The notes under the pieces are model-generated. The model saw only the letters and a program-made list of their open reading frames with translations, made no database searches and had not been told where the DNA came from. 64,000 bases of DNA from NCBI GenBank assembly GCA_023442525.1, contig JAEZZA010000016.1, positions 42,841-106,840 on the forward strand, given 5' to 3'. Positions 1 through 9,066 of this stretch are shown here, piece by piece (position 1 is the stretch's first letter; each line of letters opens with the position of its first letter). The position numbers were made by a program, and so were the translations under genes. Source of the DNA: Bacteroidota bacterium. GTDB lineage: Bacteria; Bacteroidota; Bacteroidia; Bacteroidales; UBA10428.

Positions 1-1
1 G

Positions 2-649
2 AATGTTAAGGTTTTCAGTTATGAAGGAATTTATGGTCTTGATGGTATTAACCCGTTATCATCTAAAAATTTCACCATAGATAATTGTTTTATGAGGTGC
101 CGTGACGATTGTGTCGCAATAAAATCGCCGGATTATAATTTAAGTGTCGATTCCATATTTGTTACAAATTGTACTATGGTTGGCTGGTCATGCGCCGACG
201 GTGTTACTATTGGTTTTGAACTGAATGGCGGTCCAATCCGCAATGTTGTTGTAAGGAACTGTGATATTCTTTATGCAAGAGGTGGGGGCATGACTGAGGG
301 GCACTCCGGTTTCAGCATTGTCTGCGATGGTCCGGCGATGGTGGAGAATATATTGTTTGAAGATATTAGGATCGAAGAACAGGTAGAGTTCAAAAACCTT
401 GAGTTGATAGTCACTCCAGGTACATATTACGGTGAAGATCCTCCCGGACATATTAAAAACGTAAGGATGAAAAATATCAAGTGGGAGAATCCTGCAAAGC
501 CATTTATTCTGAGCGGCTTTTCACCGGAAAACATGGTCGAGGACATCACATTTGAGAACTGTTCAGTTGCAGGAAAAGTTCTCACATCAATTCATGATGC
601 AGATTTCAGGATTAATGAATTCACCGGTAATATTGTATTTTTGCCTTAA
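2..649 (+). CDS. GH28-type right-handed beta-helix glycoside hydrolase, 5' part outside window
   Basis: The frame is open from base 2 to the stop, so the gene is cut by the window edge and only the last ~215 residues are seen. The fragment carries the polygalacturonase-family signatures: a Y-G-L-D-G-I-N-P stretch (the NxDG-type motif) followed by D-D-C-V-A-I-K-S, which hold the catalytic aspartates in GH28. The remainder has the regular V-x-N-I-x-F-x-N/D-x-x-I pattern of beta-helix rungs. GH28 enzymes hydrolyse pectin or related galacturonan/rhamnogalacturonan links, usually after export. Exact substrate cannot be told. An internal ATG at 92 is unlikely to be the start because the conserved motif begins before it. 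The next gene is an esterase, which fits a pectin or hemicellulose context. Confidence 0.8.
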   Translation, partial: NVKVFSYEGIYGLDGINPLSSKNFTIDNCFMRCRDDCVAIKSPDYNLSVDSIFVTNCTMVGWSCADGVTIGFELNGGPIRNVVVRNCDILYARGGGMTEGHSGFSIVCDGPAMVENILFEDIRIEEQVEFKNLELIVTPGTYYGEDPPGHIKNVRMKNIKWENPAKPFILSGFSPENMVEDITFENCSVAGKVLTSIHDADFRINEFTGNIVFLP

Positions 650-735
650 CGAGAAAAGCAGACATGAGCGGGAATGCCCTTGCAGAAATCGTTGGAGCGA
701 TTTGAGACAATATCCTTATCTAAATATACATCTTC

Positions 736-1662
736 ATGCAAAAAATCTCTCATGCACTTATAGCAATTATATTTATAACTGTGAGCATGCACACTATGGC
801 CCAGGAATACCGGATACCATTATATTCGGGTGCTATTCCCAATTCAAAGCCGGGAACCGGAAATGAAAAGATAGAAACTCAAGACATCGTCCGCATCAGC
901 AATGTTCAGGAGCCTGATATTGCCGTGTACCTGCCGTCTAAACGTTTTGCAACAGGACAGGCTGTAGTAATCTGCCCCGGTGGCGGCTATTGGATTCTCG
1001 CCTATGACCTCGAGGGCACCGACATTGCCAGGTATTTGAATTCCATTGGTGTGGCGGCGATTGTGCTGAAGTACCGGTTACCTACCTACGGCAATACAGT
1101 CACACCTCACAAGGCGCCATTGATGGATGCACAGAGGGCCATGCGACTGGTTCGTATGAATGCTGCGAAATGGAACATTGACGCGGCACAGATCGGGATC
1201 ATGGGTTTCTCTGCCGGTGGCCACCTGGCCTCCACCTTGGGCATACATTTCGATGCCGGTAATCCTGCCGCATCCGACCCGGTGGAAAGGATGAGCTGCA
1301 GGCCCGATTTCATGATCCTTATGTATCCTGTGATCACCTTTACGGAAGCATTCATGCACAAGGGATCAAGGGATGCCTTGTTAGGCAATAATCCGGATCC
1401 TGAATTGGTAAAATACTATTCCAATGAATTGCAGGTAAAAGAAAATACACCTCCTGCCTTTCTTGTGCATGCCGACGATGATAAGACTGTGCCTGTTGAA
1501 AACTCGCTTGCCATGTACAAGGCACTCCGGGCCAAAAACATTTCTGCCGAACTGCATATCCTGTCGGAGGGCGAGCATGGTTTCGGGCTGGGCATTCACA
1601 ATGCCCATGTGGCAGGATGGACTCAAAGCCTGCGGTTATGGCTGGCCAACCTTAACAAGTAA
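736..1662 (+). CDS. Secreted alpha/beta-hydrolase esterase (acetyl-xylan-esterase-like)
   Basis: 308 residues with an N-terminal signal peptide (about 1-22, ending T-M-A-Q). An alpha/beta-hydrolase fold follows: oxyanion-hole loop C-P-G-G-G-Y near 80-85, nucleophile elbow G-F-S-A-G-G with Ser159, acidic residue in H-A-D-D-D-K-T-V-P near 248, and His281 in G-E-H-G-F-G. This is the pattern of the exported esterases (bifunctional acetylxylan/feruloyl type) that remove acyl groups from plant polysaccharides; the family is also annotated dienelactone hydrolase or xylanase. It lies 86 bp after a GH28 gene and 21 bp before a ChbG-like deacetylase, suggesting one polysaccharide-degradation transcript. 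Substrate is inferred, fold and catalytic triad are seen. Confidence 0.85.
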   Translation: MQKISHALIAIIFITVSMHTMAQEYRIPLYSGAIPNSKPGTGNEKIETQDIVRISNVQEPDIAVYLPSKRFATGQAVVICPGGGYWILAYDLEGTDIARYLNSIGVAAIVLKYRLPTYGNTVTPHKAPLMDAQRAMRLVRMNAAKWNIDAAQIGIMGFSAGGHLASTLGIHFDAGNPAASDPVERMSCRPDFMILMYPVITFTEAFMHKGSRDALLGNNPDPELVKYYSNELQVKENTPPAFLVHADDDKTVPVENSLAMYKALRAKNISAELHILSEGEHGFGLGIHNAHVAGWTQSLRLWLANLNK

Positions 1663-1683
1663 TCTCATCAAAAAACCTTCACT

Positions 1684-2544
1684 ATGAAAACATTATTCCC
1701 AATTCTTACCCTATTCCTGTTCTTCATTACATGCCGGGCGTTTGCACAATCAGAGGAATCCATTCAGATTCTGGTACGTGGTGATGATATTGGCTCTTCG
1801 CACACAGCTAATGTAGCTTGTATCGAAGCGTACCGCAATGGCATTATGAAGTCAGTTGAGATAATGGTTCCCGGACCCTGGTTCCCGGAAGCGGTCAGGA
1901 TGTTGAAGGAAAATCCGGGTCTCGACGTGGGTGTTCACCTCGTAGTCACCAGTGAATGGAGCAATATTAAGTGGCGTCCGCTGACTCATTGTACCAGCCT
2001 TGTGGATGAAAACGGATATTTCTTTCCGATGATTTGGCCAAATCCGAATTTCCCGAAAGGCAGTTCGCTTAAGGAGGCAAATTGGAAGATCGAAGAAATT
2101 GAAGCCGAATTCCGTGCGCAGATTGAACTGGCCCGGAAGTACATACCCTGGATCAGTCATGTTAACTGCCATATGGGATGTGAGAGTTGTGCACCTGAAA
2201 TAGGTAAACTTGTAGATAAACTTGCCAAAGAATACAATCTCGATATTGATCCGGGATCTAAGGGTTTTCAGTATATACCCTGGTGGAGTCGTAATGATAC
2301 AACCGCTGAACAAAGAATCAAAGCTACCTTGACCACATTCAATAACCTCAAACCCGGTAAGTACTTTTTCATCGAGCACCCGGGACTAAACACACCCGAA
2401 ATGCATGCAATCGGCCATAAGGGTTATGAATGGGTTGCCGCCGATCGTGACGCAGTAACAAAGGTCTATACCAGCGATAAAGTAAAAGAACTAATAAAAT
2501 CGAAAGGTATAAAGCTTGTAAGCTATAATGATATTGCGAAGTAA
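1684..2544 (+). CDS. Secreted ChbG/YdjC-family carbohydrate deacetylase
   Basis: 286 residues with a signal peptide (ends near A-F-A-Q, residue 22). The ChbG/HpnK (YdjC) family signatures are clear: R-G-D-D-I-G at 32-37 with metal-binding Asp, G-V-H-L at 83-86, and H-V-N-C-H-M-G with His159 and His163. These enzymes remove acetyl groups from N-acetylated sugars such as chito-oligosaccharides, using one metal ion. The classical E. coli enzyme is cytoplasmic; this one appears exported, which fits the secreted enzymes next to it. It starts 21 bp after the esterase. A short stretch separates it from the next small secreted gene. Confidence 0.85.
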   Translation: MKTLFPILTLFLFFITCRAFAQSEESIQILVRGDDIGSSHTANVACIEAYRNGIMKSVEIMVPGPWFPEAVRMLKENPGLDVGVHLVVTSEWSNIKWRPLTHCTSLVDENGYFFPMIWPNPNFPKGSSLKEANWKIEEIEAEFRAQIELARKYIPWISHVNCHMGCESCAPEIGKLVDKLAKEYNLDIDPGSKGFQYIPWWSRNDTTAEQRIKATLTTFNNLKPGKYFFIEHPGLNTPEMHAIGHKGYEWVAADRDAVTKVYTSDKVKELIKSKGIKLVSYNDIAK

Positions 2545-2600
2545 TGATTTTCGGGGTCGGACCAGACTTAATACACGTACACGCTAAGAACCATATATTT

Positions 2601-3056
2601 ATGAGAAAAATCTTTCTGGGTCTGCTGATTGTATTATTACCAAAAATTTCCACTGCTCAAAACTCCCAATTTGATTCGGCTTTGGCAAAATCACTTGGCG
2701 CGGATGAACGCGGGATGAAAATGTATGTATTGGTAATCCTTGAAACGGGATCGGCAAACATTACAGACACCGCTATGAGAGCCAAACTTTTCAGGGGCCA
2801 TTTTTCAAATATGAATAACCTCGCCAAACAGGGTAAGCTGCTGACTGCAGGACCCATTGATGCCAACGAACAAAACTACCGGGGTATTTTCCTGTTTAAT
2901 GTTACAGATGTTGAAGAGGCACGCGAATTGCTCAAAGGCGACCCTACAGTGGTTGAGCATATTTTTGAACCACTGTTTTTCAAATTTTACGGATCCGCAG
3001 CTTTACAACAAATTCCGGCTATACACAACAAAATCCAGCGTGTGGTTCCGCAATAA
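2601..3056 (+). CDS. Small secreted YCII-domain-like protein
   Basis: The open frame begins at 2544, but the ATG at 2601 gives an obvious signal peptide (M-R-K-I-F-L-G-L-L-I-V-L-L, cleavage near T-A-Q), so I start it there (151 residues). The mature part M-Y-V-L-V-I-L-E-T-G ... G-K-L-L-T-A-G-P ... E-A-R-E-L-L-K-G-D-P-T-V has the ferredoxin-like layout of YCII-related proteins (small dimeric domain, proposed enzymatic role with His-Asp, biochemical function mostly unknown). Exported YCII proteins are common in Bacteroidetes. Nothing in the neighbourhood fixes a role. Confidence 0.7.
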   Translation: MRKIFLGLLIVLLPKISTAQNSQFDSALAKSLGADERGMKMYVLVILETGSANITDTAMRAKLFRGHFSNMNNLAKQGKLLTAGPIDANEQNYRGIFLFNVTDVEEARELLKGDPTVVEHIFEPLFFKFYGSAALQQIPAIHNKIQRVVPQ

Positions 3057-3061
3057 ACAGA

Positions 3062-3583
3062 TTAGATCTTATAACGTAGCTGTACTAACCCTGTATCATA
3101 TTTCTCCGCGGAAATGAGTTCCAGATTCGTTTGATGCCCTTCATCCCAAAATAACCGAGTACCTTTACCAAGGATTACCGGAATAATTGAGATCACCATT
3201 TCATCTATCAAACCTTCCCTGATGAGTAGGTTTGTAACCACAGCCCCACCCAAACAGACAATATCCTTACCTTTTTTTGATTTCAGATCTCGGGCAAGCG
3301 CAGCCAGATCTCCAGGATGGAATATGATATTCCCCTTATTTGGCTTAAAGGACCGGCTATAAATGTAAGTGTCGGTATCGCTTACAAAGTCGGGTTCGTG
3401 ACGCATTACCCACTCATAAGTCCGGTTGCCCATGATCATAGTGTCGATTCCTTCCATGAACGCTTTATATCCATAGTCCTCTCCCGGCTTTTCAACCATC
3501 TTGAGAAAATCCAGGTTATCATCCGGTGCAGCTATAAAACCGTCGAGACTGGAAGCTATGTATAAGATAATTTTCCTTTCCAT
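3062..3583 (-). CDS. Dihydrofolate-reductase-family (RibD C-terminal-like) reductase
   Basis: 173 residues, cytoplasmic (no signal). The N-terminus K-I-I-L-Y-I-A-S-S-L-D-G-F-I-A and the internal I-M-G-N-R-T-Y-E-W and C-L-G-G-A-V-V-T-N-L-L match the RibD_C/DHFR-like family, NADPH-binding reductases related to the riboflavin pyrimidine reductase. Stand-alone members of this size are common and mostly uncharacterised; they are not the housekeeping FolA. It is convergent with the preceding secreted YCII gene, leaving 5 bp between stops. Fold is secure, substrate is not. Confidence 0.85.
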   Translation of the reverse strand: MERKIILYIASSLDGFIAAPDDNLDFLKMVEKPGEDYGYKAFMEGIDTMIMGNRTYEWVMRHEPDFVSDTDTYIYSRSFKPNKGNIIFHPGDLAALARDLKSKKGKDIVCLGGAVVTNLLIREGLIDEMVISIIPVILGKGTRLFWDEGHQTNLELISAEKYDTGLVQLRYKI

Positions 3584-3762
3584 TCAATTCCAATTGGCAT
3601 ATCAGGAAACAGACAAAGGTCCTTGCTGGTTTAAAAATCATTATTCTAAATACCTGGCACCGGAATTTCCTCTTGATTTTATAAAAAGTATAATATACTT
3701 TTATACTTTAAAATGTTTTTGCACTCAAAAATTATTAATCCATTAAAATCTGATATCATACT

Positions 3763-5319
3763 ATGAGACCCTCAAACTTATTTTACTTCTTAATTGCTAT
3801 TGCGCTGTTTTTTACAGCCTGTAAATCCGGTGACAATTCTGATCCGCTTGTTAATACAACGAATGGTAAAATTTTAGGATACACCGAGGACAGTGTATTT
3901 ATCTTTAAAGGAATTCCTTACGCAAGGGCTGAACGTTTTATGCCGCCTCAGAGTCCTGAACACTGGCAAGGTGTTCTGAAATGCCAGGAATTCGGCCCCG
4001 CAGCCCGCCAAATAGTGCCCTGGATAGCAGATTCCGCTCAGGATGAAAAGAATCTGTTCAGTTTAAACGTGTGGACAAAGGGATTAGCCGACGGAAAAAA
4101 ACGTCCGGTAATGTTCTGGTTACATGGAGGCGGTTTTCATGTGGGCAGTAGCAACGATCCTATGACTTATGGAAAAGCAATGGCAATAAAGGGAGATGTT
4201 GTATTTGTATCTATAAATCACCGTTTAAACATTCTTGGATTCCTCGACCTATCAGCCTGCGGCCCCGAATATGCCCATTCTGCCAATGTTGGTATGCTCG
4301 ATGCTGTAAAAGCTCTCGAATGGGTCAGAGATAACATAGCAAGTTTCGGCGGTAATCCTGATGATGTAACTATTGTTGGAGAATCGGGTGGCGGCGGAAA
4401 AGTTGGCACACTCATGTGTATGCCCGGTGCAAAAGGCCTGTATAAAAAAGCCATCATTCAAAGCGGCACTCTGCTGAATGCAATGACCAAGGAAAAGTCG
4501 CAGGCCCTGGGTTTGGCGGTGCTTGAAAATTTAGGTCTAACCAAGGATGATGTGAAAAAACTGGACACCATTTCGTACATGGCCCTTGTAAAAGCAGGAA
4601 ATGATGCGATTATGAAACTTAACGGTCCCCGCAACTCCGGATCGCCCGTTATGTTTGGTTTTGCTCCCTCGGCCGACGGGGAAGTACTGTTGCAACAGCC
4701 CTTCAGTCCCGGATTTGCTGAAATCTCAAAGGATATTCCTCTTATGATGGGATCAACCCTGAACGAGATGATGCCTACAGCCTATGGTGAAAAAGACCTG
4801 ACGCTGGAGCAGGCAAAAAAACGGCTGGCAGAAAAATACGGAAACAAAACCAACAAATTCGTTGATCTGTTTGCAAAGGCCTATCCTGAATATACTCCAC
4901 AGGATCTTTTATCAGTGGATATTGTATTCAGGCCATTTACCATCAGAACTGCCGATGCAAGAGTGAAGGAAACGGATACTCCGGTATATGTTTATTTCCT
5001 AGGCTGGAAAAGTCAGGTCGACAGTGCATCAAGAGGCTCATTCCATGGCCTCGATATTTCACTTGCATTCTATAATGTGGATCTGCGACCCGACTGGACC
5101 GGGAATACCCAGGAAGCATGGGATTTATCCGACATTATGAGTTCGGCATGGCTGAATTTCGTCAAAACCGGAAATCCAAATGTTGTGGGTAAATTACCCG
5201 AGTGGAAGCCCTATACTGTTGAAAACGGTGAAACTATGTATTTCGACAATACATGCAAAATTGTGAATAATCACGACAGAGAACTGATGAAATTTATTTT
5301 GCCGGACGTTAACTTATAG
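3763..5319 (+). CDS. Type-B carboxylesterase lipoprotein
   Basis: 518 residues, usual length for type-B carboxylesterase / para-nitrobenzyl esterase. Lipobox F-F-T-A-C with Cys20 indicates a lipoprotein. Catalytic elements are all visible: oxyanion loop H-G-G-G-F (121-125), nucleophile in G-E-S-G-G-G (Ser208; the usual G-E-S-A-G-G has Ala where Gly is here), Glu335 in S-T-L-N-E, and His428 in F-H-G-L-D. The enzyme hydrolyses carboxylic esters at the cell surface or periplasm; the substrate is unknown. A strong stem-loop with a T-run follows directly, so the transcript ends here. Confidence 0.88.
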   Translation: MRPSNLFYFLIAIALFFTACKSGDNSDPLVNTTNGKILGYTEDSVFIFKGIPYARAERFMPPQSPEHWQGVLKCQEFGPAARQIVPWIADSAQDEKNLFSLNVWTKGLADGKKRPVMFWLHGGGFHVGSSNDPMTYGKAMAIKGDVVFVSINHRLNILGFLDLSACGPEYAHSANVGMLDAVKALEWVRDNIASFGGNPDDVTIVGESGGGGKVGTLMCMPGAKGLYKKAIIQSGTLLNAMTKEKSQALGLAVLENLGLTKDDVKKLDTISYMALVKAGNDAIMKLNGPRNSGSPVMFGFAPSADGEVLLQQPFSPGFAEISKDIPLMMGSTLNEMMPTAYGEKDLTLEQAKKRLAEKYGNKTNKFVDLFAKAYPEYTPQDLLSVDIVFRPFTIRTADARVKETDTPVYVYFLGWKSQVDSASRGSFHGLDISLAFYNVDLRPDWTGNTQEAWDLSDIMSSAWLNFVKTGNPNVVGKLPEWKPYTVENGETMYFDNTCKIVNNHDRELMKFILPDVNL

Positions 5320-5332
5320 TTTGAATTCAGCG

Positions 5333-5368
5333 AAATCGCCAGCCTTAAAAGCGCTGGCGATTTTTTTA
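5333..5368 (+). terminator. Rho-independent terminator after carboxylesterase
   Basis: An 11-bp perfect stem (5333-5343 with 5353-5363, loop of 9 nt, G+C-rich middle) ends in an uninterrupted T-run. It starts 14 bp after the stop codon of the carboxylesterase and separates that gene from the metallo-beta-lactamase gene. Confidence 0.85.
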
Positions 5369-5412
5369 TATCAGGGTTCTGTAATAATTTAGTCCTTTAG
5401 AAATCAGATAAA

Positions 5413-6165
5413 ATGCGGTATATGAAAATCCTGCCAGGAATCATGCTTTGGCTGATTCATGGAATTGCAGTTGCTCAGTCAACCGAATTTAAAACAATCA
5501 AAATATCTCCTGATCTTGAGTTAATTAAAATAACCGGGAATGCCTTTGTTCATGTATCATATATGAATTCCCCCGATTACGGCAGGATTGGCGCCAACGG
5601 GTTGATATTTATGGATAAAAACGAGGCTTTTCTGTTTGATACTCCATGGAATGATGCACTAACCAGCGAACTGCTAAACTTCGTTACCGATTCATTGAAA
5701 TTGGAAATTGTTGGTTTTGTACCCACTCATTGGCATGACGACTGTATTGGAGGGTTGGGGTCTATTCAAAAACAAAATATTAAATCCTGGGCAAACGAGT
5801 TGACCATTGATATAGCCCGATCAAAGCACTTCCCGGTTCCTGAACATGGATTCAAAGATTCACTTGCCATCAAACTCGGCGATAAACTGATCAGTTGTTA
5901 TTATTTAGGTGCTGCACATGCAACGGATAATATTGTCGTTTGGATTCCTTCCGAAAAAATACTGTTTCCGGGTTGCATAGTCAAAAGCCTTGATTCAAAG
6001 AATCTGGGTAATACAACAGATGGCGATTTAAAGTCGTATCCTTCTACCCTGGAAAAAATAATCCGGAAATTTCGCGATTCAGAAGTAGTGATACCCGGGC
6101 ACGGGCAATTCGGAGATACGGAACTTTTACAGCATACCCTTGATCTGGCCAAAAAAAACAATTAA
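5413..6165 (+). CDS. Subclass B1 metallo-beta-lactamase
   Basis: 250 residues, typical B1 length, with a signal peptide (about 1-22, ends A-V-A-Q; Met4 is an alternative start). All six zinc ligands of subclass B1 are present in order: T-H-W-H-D-D-C-I-G-G gives His106, His108 and Asp110; G-A-A-H-A-T-D-N gives His169; F-P-G-C-I-V-K-S gives Cys188; and P-G-H-G gives His230. Asn200 in N-L-G-N matches the conserved B1 substrate-binding Asn, and Lys191 in C-I-V-K-S the carboxylate-binding lysine. By family knowledge this is a periplasmic zinc enzyme hydrolysing penicillins, cephalosporins and carbapenems. No mobile element flanks it, so it reads as an intrinsic chromosomal gene of the CcrA/BlaB/IND kind. 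Activity and spectrum are not shown by sequence alone. Confidence 0.88.
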   Translation: MRYMKILPGIMLWLIHGIAVAQSTEFKTIKISPDLELIKITGNAFVHVSYMNSPDYGRIGANGLIFMDKNEAFLFDTPWNDALTSELLNFVTDSLKLEIVGFVPTHWHDDCIGGLGSIQKQNIKSWANELTIDIARSKHFPVPEHGFKDSLAIKLGDKLISCYYLGAAHATDNIVVWIPSEKILFPGCIVKSLDSKNLGNTTDGDLKSYPSTLEKIIRKFRDSEVVIPGHGQFGDTELLQHTLDLAKKNN

Positions 6166-6176
6166 TCTCTGATTAA

Positions 6177-6890
6177 ATGAATATTCATTTCATCCAACAC
6201 GAATCGTTTGAACCGCCAGGAGCTTATCTGAAATGGGCTAAGCAGCGCGGGCATCATATTGCCATTTCCAAGGTTTTTGAACATCAGGCACTGCCTGACG
6301 ATGTTTCAAATATTGATTTCCTGATTGTTATGGGCGGTCCCCAATCCCCCGATACCACTACTGAAGAATACTCATACTTCGATGCAAAGGCTGAAATGAA
6401 ACTTATGAAAGATTGCATTGATGCGGGGAAGTTGGTTGTCGGAGTATGCCTGGGGGCGCAATTAATGGGACAGGCACTGGGTGCGAATTATGAACGAAGC
6501 CCTGAAAGGGAAATAGGGAATTTTCCGATTCAATTAACAGCAGAAGGACAGAAGGATGATAATCTGTCCCACCTTGGGCATTCATTCGTTACCGGACATT
6601 GGCATAACGATATGCCCGGATTAACGGCTGATTCAGTTGTTCTGGCTGTCAGCGAAGGATGCCCGAGACAAATCATTAAATATGCTGACCGGGCATATGG
6701 TATCCAATGCCATCTGGAATTTTCATCAGAAATTGCAGGACTTTTGATAGAACAGGACAGCAATCTGGAGGCCAAAAACAAAATATACAAATATTTCCAA
6801 TCGCCCGACCAATTATTGAATTACAATTATTCGGAAATGAATGAGAAATTGTATTCGTTTCTGGATAAGTTGGCTGCAGCCAAAAATTAG
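6177..6890 (+). CDS. Class I glutamine amidotransferase (GMP-synthase-like)
   Basis: 237 residues, cytoplasmic, starting 12 bp after the lactamase stop. Catalytic triad seen: nucleophile Cys91 in G-V-C-L-G-A-Q, His179 and Glu181 in Q-C-H-L-E-F. The N-terminal M-G-G-P-Q-S-P-D loop forms the oxyanion region. It is the free-standing type annotated 'type 1 glutamine amidotransferase', similar to the glutaminase domain of GMP synthase but without a synthetase domain; the ammonia acceptor is unknown. Close spacing suggests co-transcription with the upstream lactamase, though no functional link is apparent. Confidence 0.85.
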   Translation: MNIHFIQHESFEPPGAYLKWAKQRGHHIAISKVFEHQALPDDVSNIDFLIVMGGPQSPDTTTEEYSYFDAKAEMKLMKDCIDAGKLVVGVCLGAQLMGQALGANYERSPEREIGNFPIQLTAEGQKDDNLSHLGHSFVTGHWHNDMPGLTADSVVLAVSEGCPRQIIKYADRAYGIQCHLEFSSEIAGLLIEQDSNLEAKNKIYKYFQSPDQLLNYNYSEMNEKLYSFLDKLAAAKN

Positions 6891-7003
6891 TCTTCTGGTC
6901 TGTTTCAGAGGTTCCAGAGGTTTTGATTCTCGCAGTCTCCAGACTGTTACCAGCAACATATTCATACGAAGTCGATTTATCCTCTCCCCTCGATCGATAT
7001 TAT

Positions 7004-8998
7004 TCAGTGTTCGATGTTCGGTGTTTTCTGAGTTATTAAACCCACATAACCTCCTCCCGGTGCAAGGTGGATTTTTATTTTATCGCCCGATTTAATTGTT
7101 GTTCGTTCCATCCTGTAATCTCCTGCATTCCGGTCGGCATTGATACCGTCTGCAGCTAATTCAAAATCATAAATCCCGGGAGGAAGAAAATCCAGTGCAA
7201 CCTTGAAATCCCTTGCTGTCCAATCGTTCATTGCAGCTACATACCAATGATTACCATTTCTTCTGTATTCAAGAATATAATCTCCGAATTTCGCATCTAT
7301 TATTTGTGTTTCATCCCAAACAGTAGGTATCCGACCCACGAAGCTCATAAGCTCAGGTTCTCTTTGTGCATCGGACAGGTTACCTGAAAACAGTTGTAGC
7401 GGACTTTCATAAACCACAAACATGGCTATCTGATGCATAAGGGTTCCCTGGGCAATTACTTTTTCAAAACCGAGTTTGGAGGTCTGGTCGCGACCAACAT
7501 TTTGCAGCAGTCCCGGTTCATAATCCATCGGTCCGGCCAGCATTCTTATAAACGGCTGCTGCAGGTCATGTTCGGGATTTGCTTTTGCCGACCATATATT
7601 GTATTCTGATCCCAGTGCTCCCTCCCGTGCCAGCATATTAGGCCATGTACGGGAAAATCCTGCCGGTATGGGTGCACCGTGAATCATGCACATGAATCTG
7701 TTTTCGGCGCAAATCCGTGCAACCCGGTGCATAAAATTCATGGCAACCTGGTCGTTGCGATCAATAAAATCTGTCATGACTATTTTTACATCCCACTGTC
7801 TGAACTGTTCCATGGCTGAATCCATTTGCCTGTCCAGTGTCATAGCTTCCGTCCAAAGGATAAGCCCCTTCCCGCTTTCTTTTGCATAACCTGTAATAGA
7901 ATCCATATCCATTCCAGGTGTGATTTTAAATAAATCGGCGGGATCGGACCATCCGGCGTCAAGCATTACATATTCGAATCCAAACTTTCTGGCGAAATCG
8001 ATGTAATGTTTGTAGGTTGCGGTGTTTAAACCAGCCCTGAAATCGACGCCATAGAGGTTTAATCCTGTAATCCATTCTTCTGTGCTCTTTCCGGGTTTAA
8101 CCCAGCTGAAATCCGAATGCTCAGGCGGGGACGCCAGGCGATAGACAATGTCGTTCCCGGGCAGATCGCGATCTTCGGGTGCAATGGCAATCACACGCCA
8201 TGGAAAAGTTCTTGGACCGGAGGTCTTACAAATCCAGGGAGCACGCCTGGTGACTATTTTTTGTTTGAATTCTCCTCCTGAAACAGTTTCCTGCAACGGA
8301 TATCCCGGAAAGCTGGCATAAAATCCTCCCGAAGTAAGTGATGACAGAAACATTCCGGGATAATCAACCACATCCGACTCTGTGATAACTATTAACGGAC
8401 CTTCAGATTGCTGTAACAACACAGGTGAGAATGCAAGCATCCTCAGTTCGATAGAATCGATTCGGCTACGGGTGTAAGGCTCTTCAAAAGCGGTGTGGAA
8501 TTTATCTGCATCAGGCCTTTTTGCAACCTGAGGGTAATATGCTGTTGTACCTTCATTGGCCCGAAACGAAGCCACCTCATTCACGATGTAAATACTGTCG
8601 CTTCTGTTTGTTGCCCACCGCCAGGCCACACCATCGTTGTAGATCCTGAATTGAACTTCGAAATCGCCTTCAAGGCTTATTATCAACTGGCGGTAATGAT
8701 CAGGAATGAGTGACCGTTTTTCTCTGACTGCCGGAAAAATTGTGTCATTTACCAAAGTAGTCACAGTATCCCTAATAACAGGGTTACTTCCGGCTGTATT
8801 ACCATCTTTGAGGTGCAGGGCTATTTTAGATTTTAATATAACAGGCTTACCCAGATAGCTTACCGAATACGTGAGCTCTTTGCCGGATTCAATGTATACT
8901 GTAGTATTTAAATCAGGAGAAGTAACAATGAATTGCTGCTTTTTCTGCCGGCATTCAGCAAGCAAAATGATCAGCAGAAGCAATTTCAGGTTTTTCAT
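7004..8998 (-). CDS. Glycoside hydrolase family 97 lipoprotein (SusB-like)
   Basis: 664 residues with a lipobox-like start (L-L-A-E-C, Cys16). The N-terminal beta-supersandwich (S-P-D-L-N-T-T-V-Y-I ... Y-R-Q-L-I-I-S-L-E) is followed by a TIM barrel (Y-V-M-L-D-A-G-W-S-D-P; I-V-M-T-D-F-I-D-R-N-D-Q; S-E-Y-N-I-W-S) and a C-terminal beta domain, the GH97 architecture. Family members are calcium-dependent exo-alpha-glucosidases (SusB) or alpha-galactosidases. The Asp in V-M-T-D-F sits where the retaining subgroup has its nucleophile, hinting at an alpha-galactosidase-type enzyme; that is inference. No SusC/SusD pair lies nearby. Confidence 0.88.
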   Translation of the reverse strand: MKNLKLLLLIILLAECRQKKQQFIVTSPDLNTTVYIESGKELTYSVSYLGKPVILKSKIALHLKDGNTAGSNPVIRDTVTTLVNDTIFPAVREKRSLIPDHYRQLIISLEGDFEVQFRIYNDGVAWRWATNRSDSIYIVNEVASFRANEGTTAYYPQVAKRPDADKFHTAFEEPYTRSRIDSIELRMLAFSPVLLQQSEGPLIVITESDVVDYPGMFLSSLTSGGFYASFPGYPLQETVSGGEFKQKIVTRRAPWICKTSGPRTFPWRVIAIAPEDRDLPGNDIVYRLASPPEHSDFSWVKPGKSTEEWITGLNLYGVDFRAGLNTATYKHYIDFARKFGFEYVMLDAGWSDPADLFKITPGMDMDSITGYAKESGKGLILWTEAMTLDRQMDSAMEQFRQWDVKIVMTDFIDRNDQVAMNFMHRVARICAENRFMCMIHGAPIPAGFSRTWPNMLAREGALGSEYNIWSAKANPEHDLQQPFIRMLAGPMDYEPGLLQNVGRDQTSKLGFEKVIAQGTLMHQIAMFVVYESPLQLFSGNLSDAQREPELMSFVGRIPTVWDETQIIDAKFGDYILEYRRNGNHWYVAAMNDWTARDFKVALDFLPPGIYDFELAADGINADRNAGDYRMERTTIKSGDKIKIHLAPGGGYVGLITQKTPNIEH

Positions 8999-9009
8999 AT
9001 TTATGGGTT

Positions 9010-9043
9010 TTTGGTAGTAAATCTTTGAGTTGATTTATATTTG
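9010..9043 (+). promoter_or_regulatory. Bacteroidetes-type promoter of HD-domain gene
   Basis: TTTG at 9010-9013 and TATATTTG at 9036-9043 (consensus TAnnTTTG), spaced by 22 nt, slightly longer than the usual ~19-20. The -7 box ends 23 bp before the ATG at 9067. Confidence 0.55.
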
Positions 9044-9066
9044 GAAATAAATCAATAATTTTTTTT

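Noticed and set aside
552..866. 104-codon frame overlapping GH28 end and esterase start
   Set aside because: Out of frame with both genes and lacks motifs.
1852..2379. Long minus-strand frame (175 codons)
   Set aside because: Antisense to the well-supported ChbG-like gene; no family motifs.
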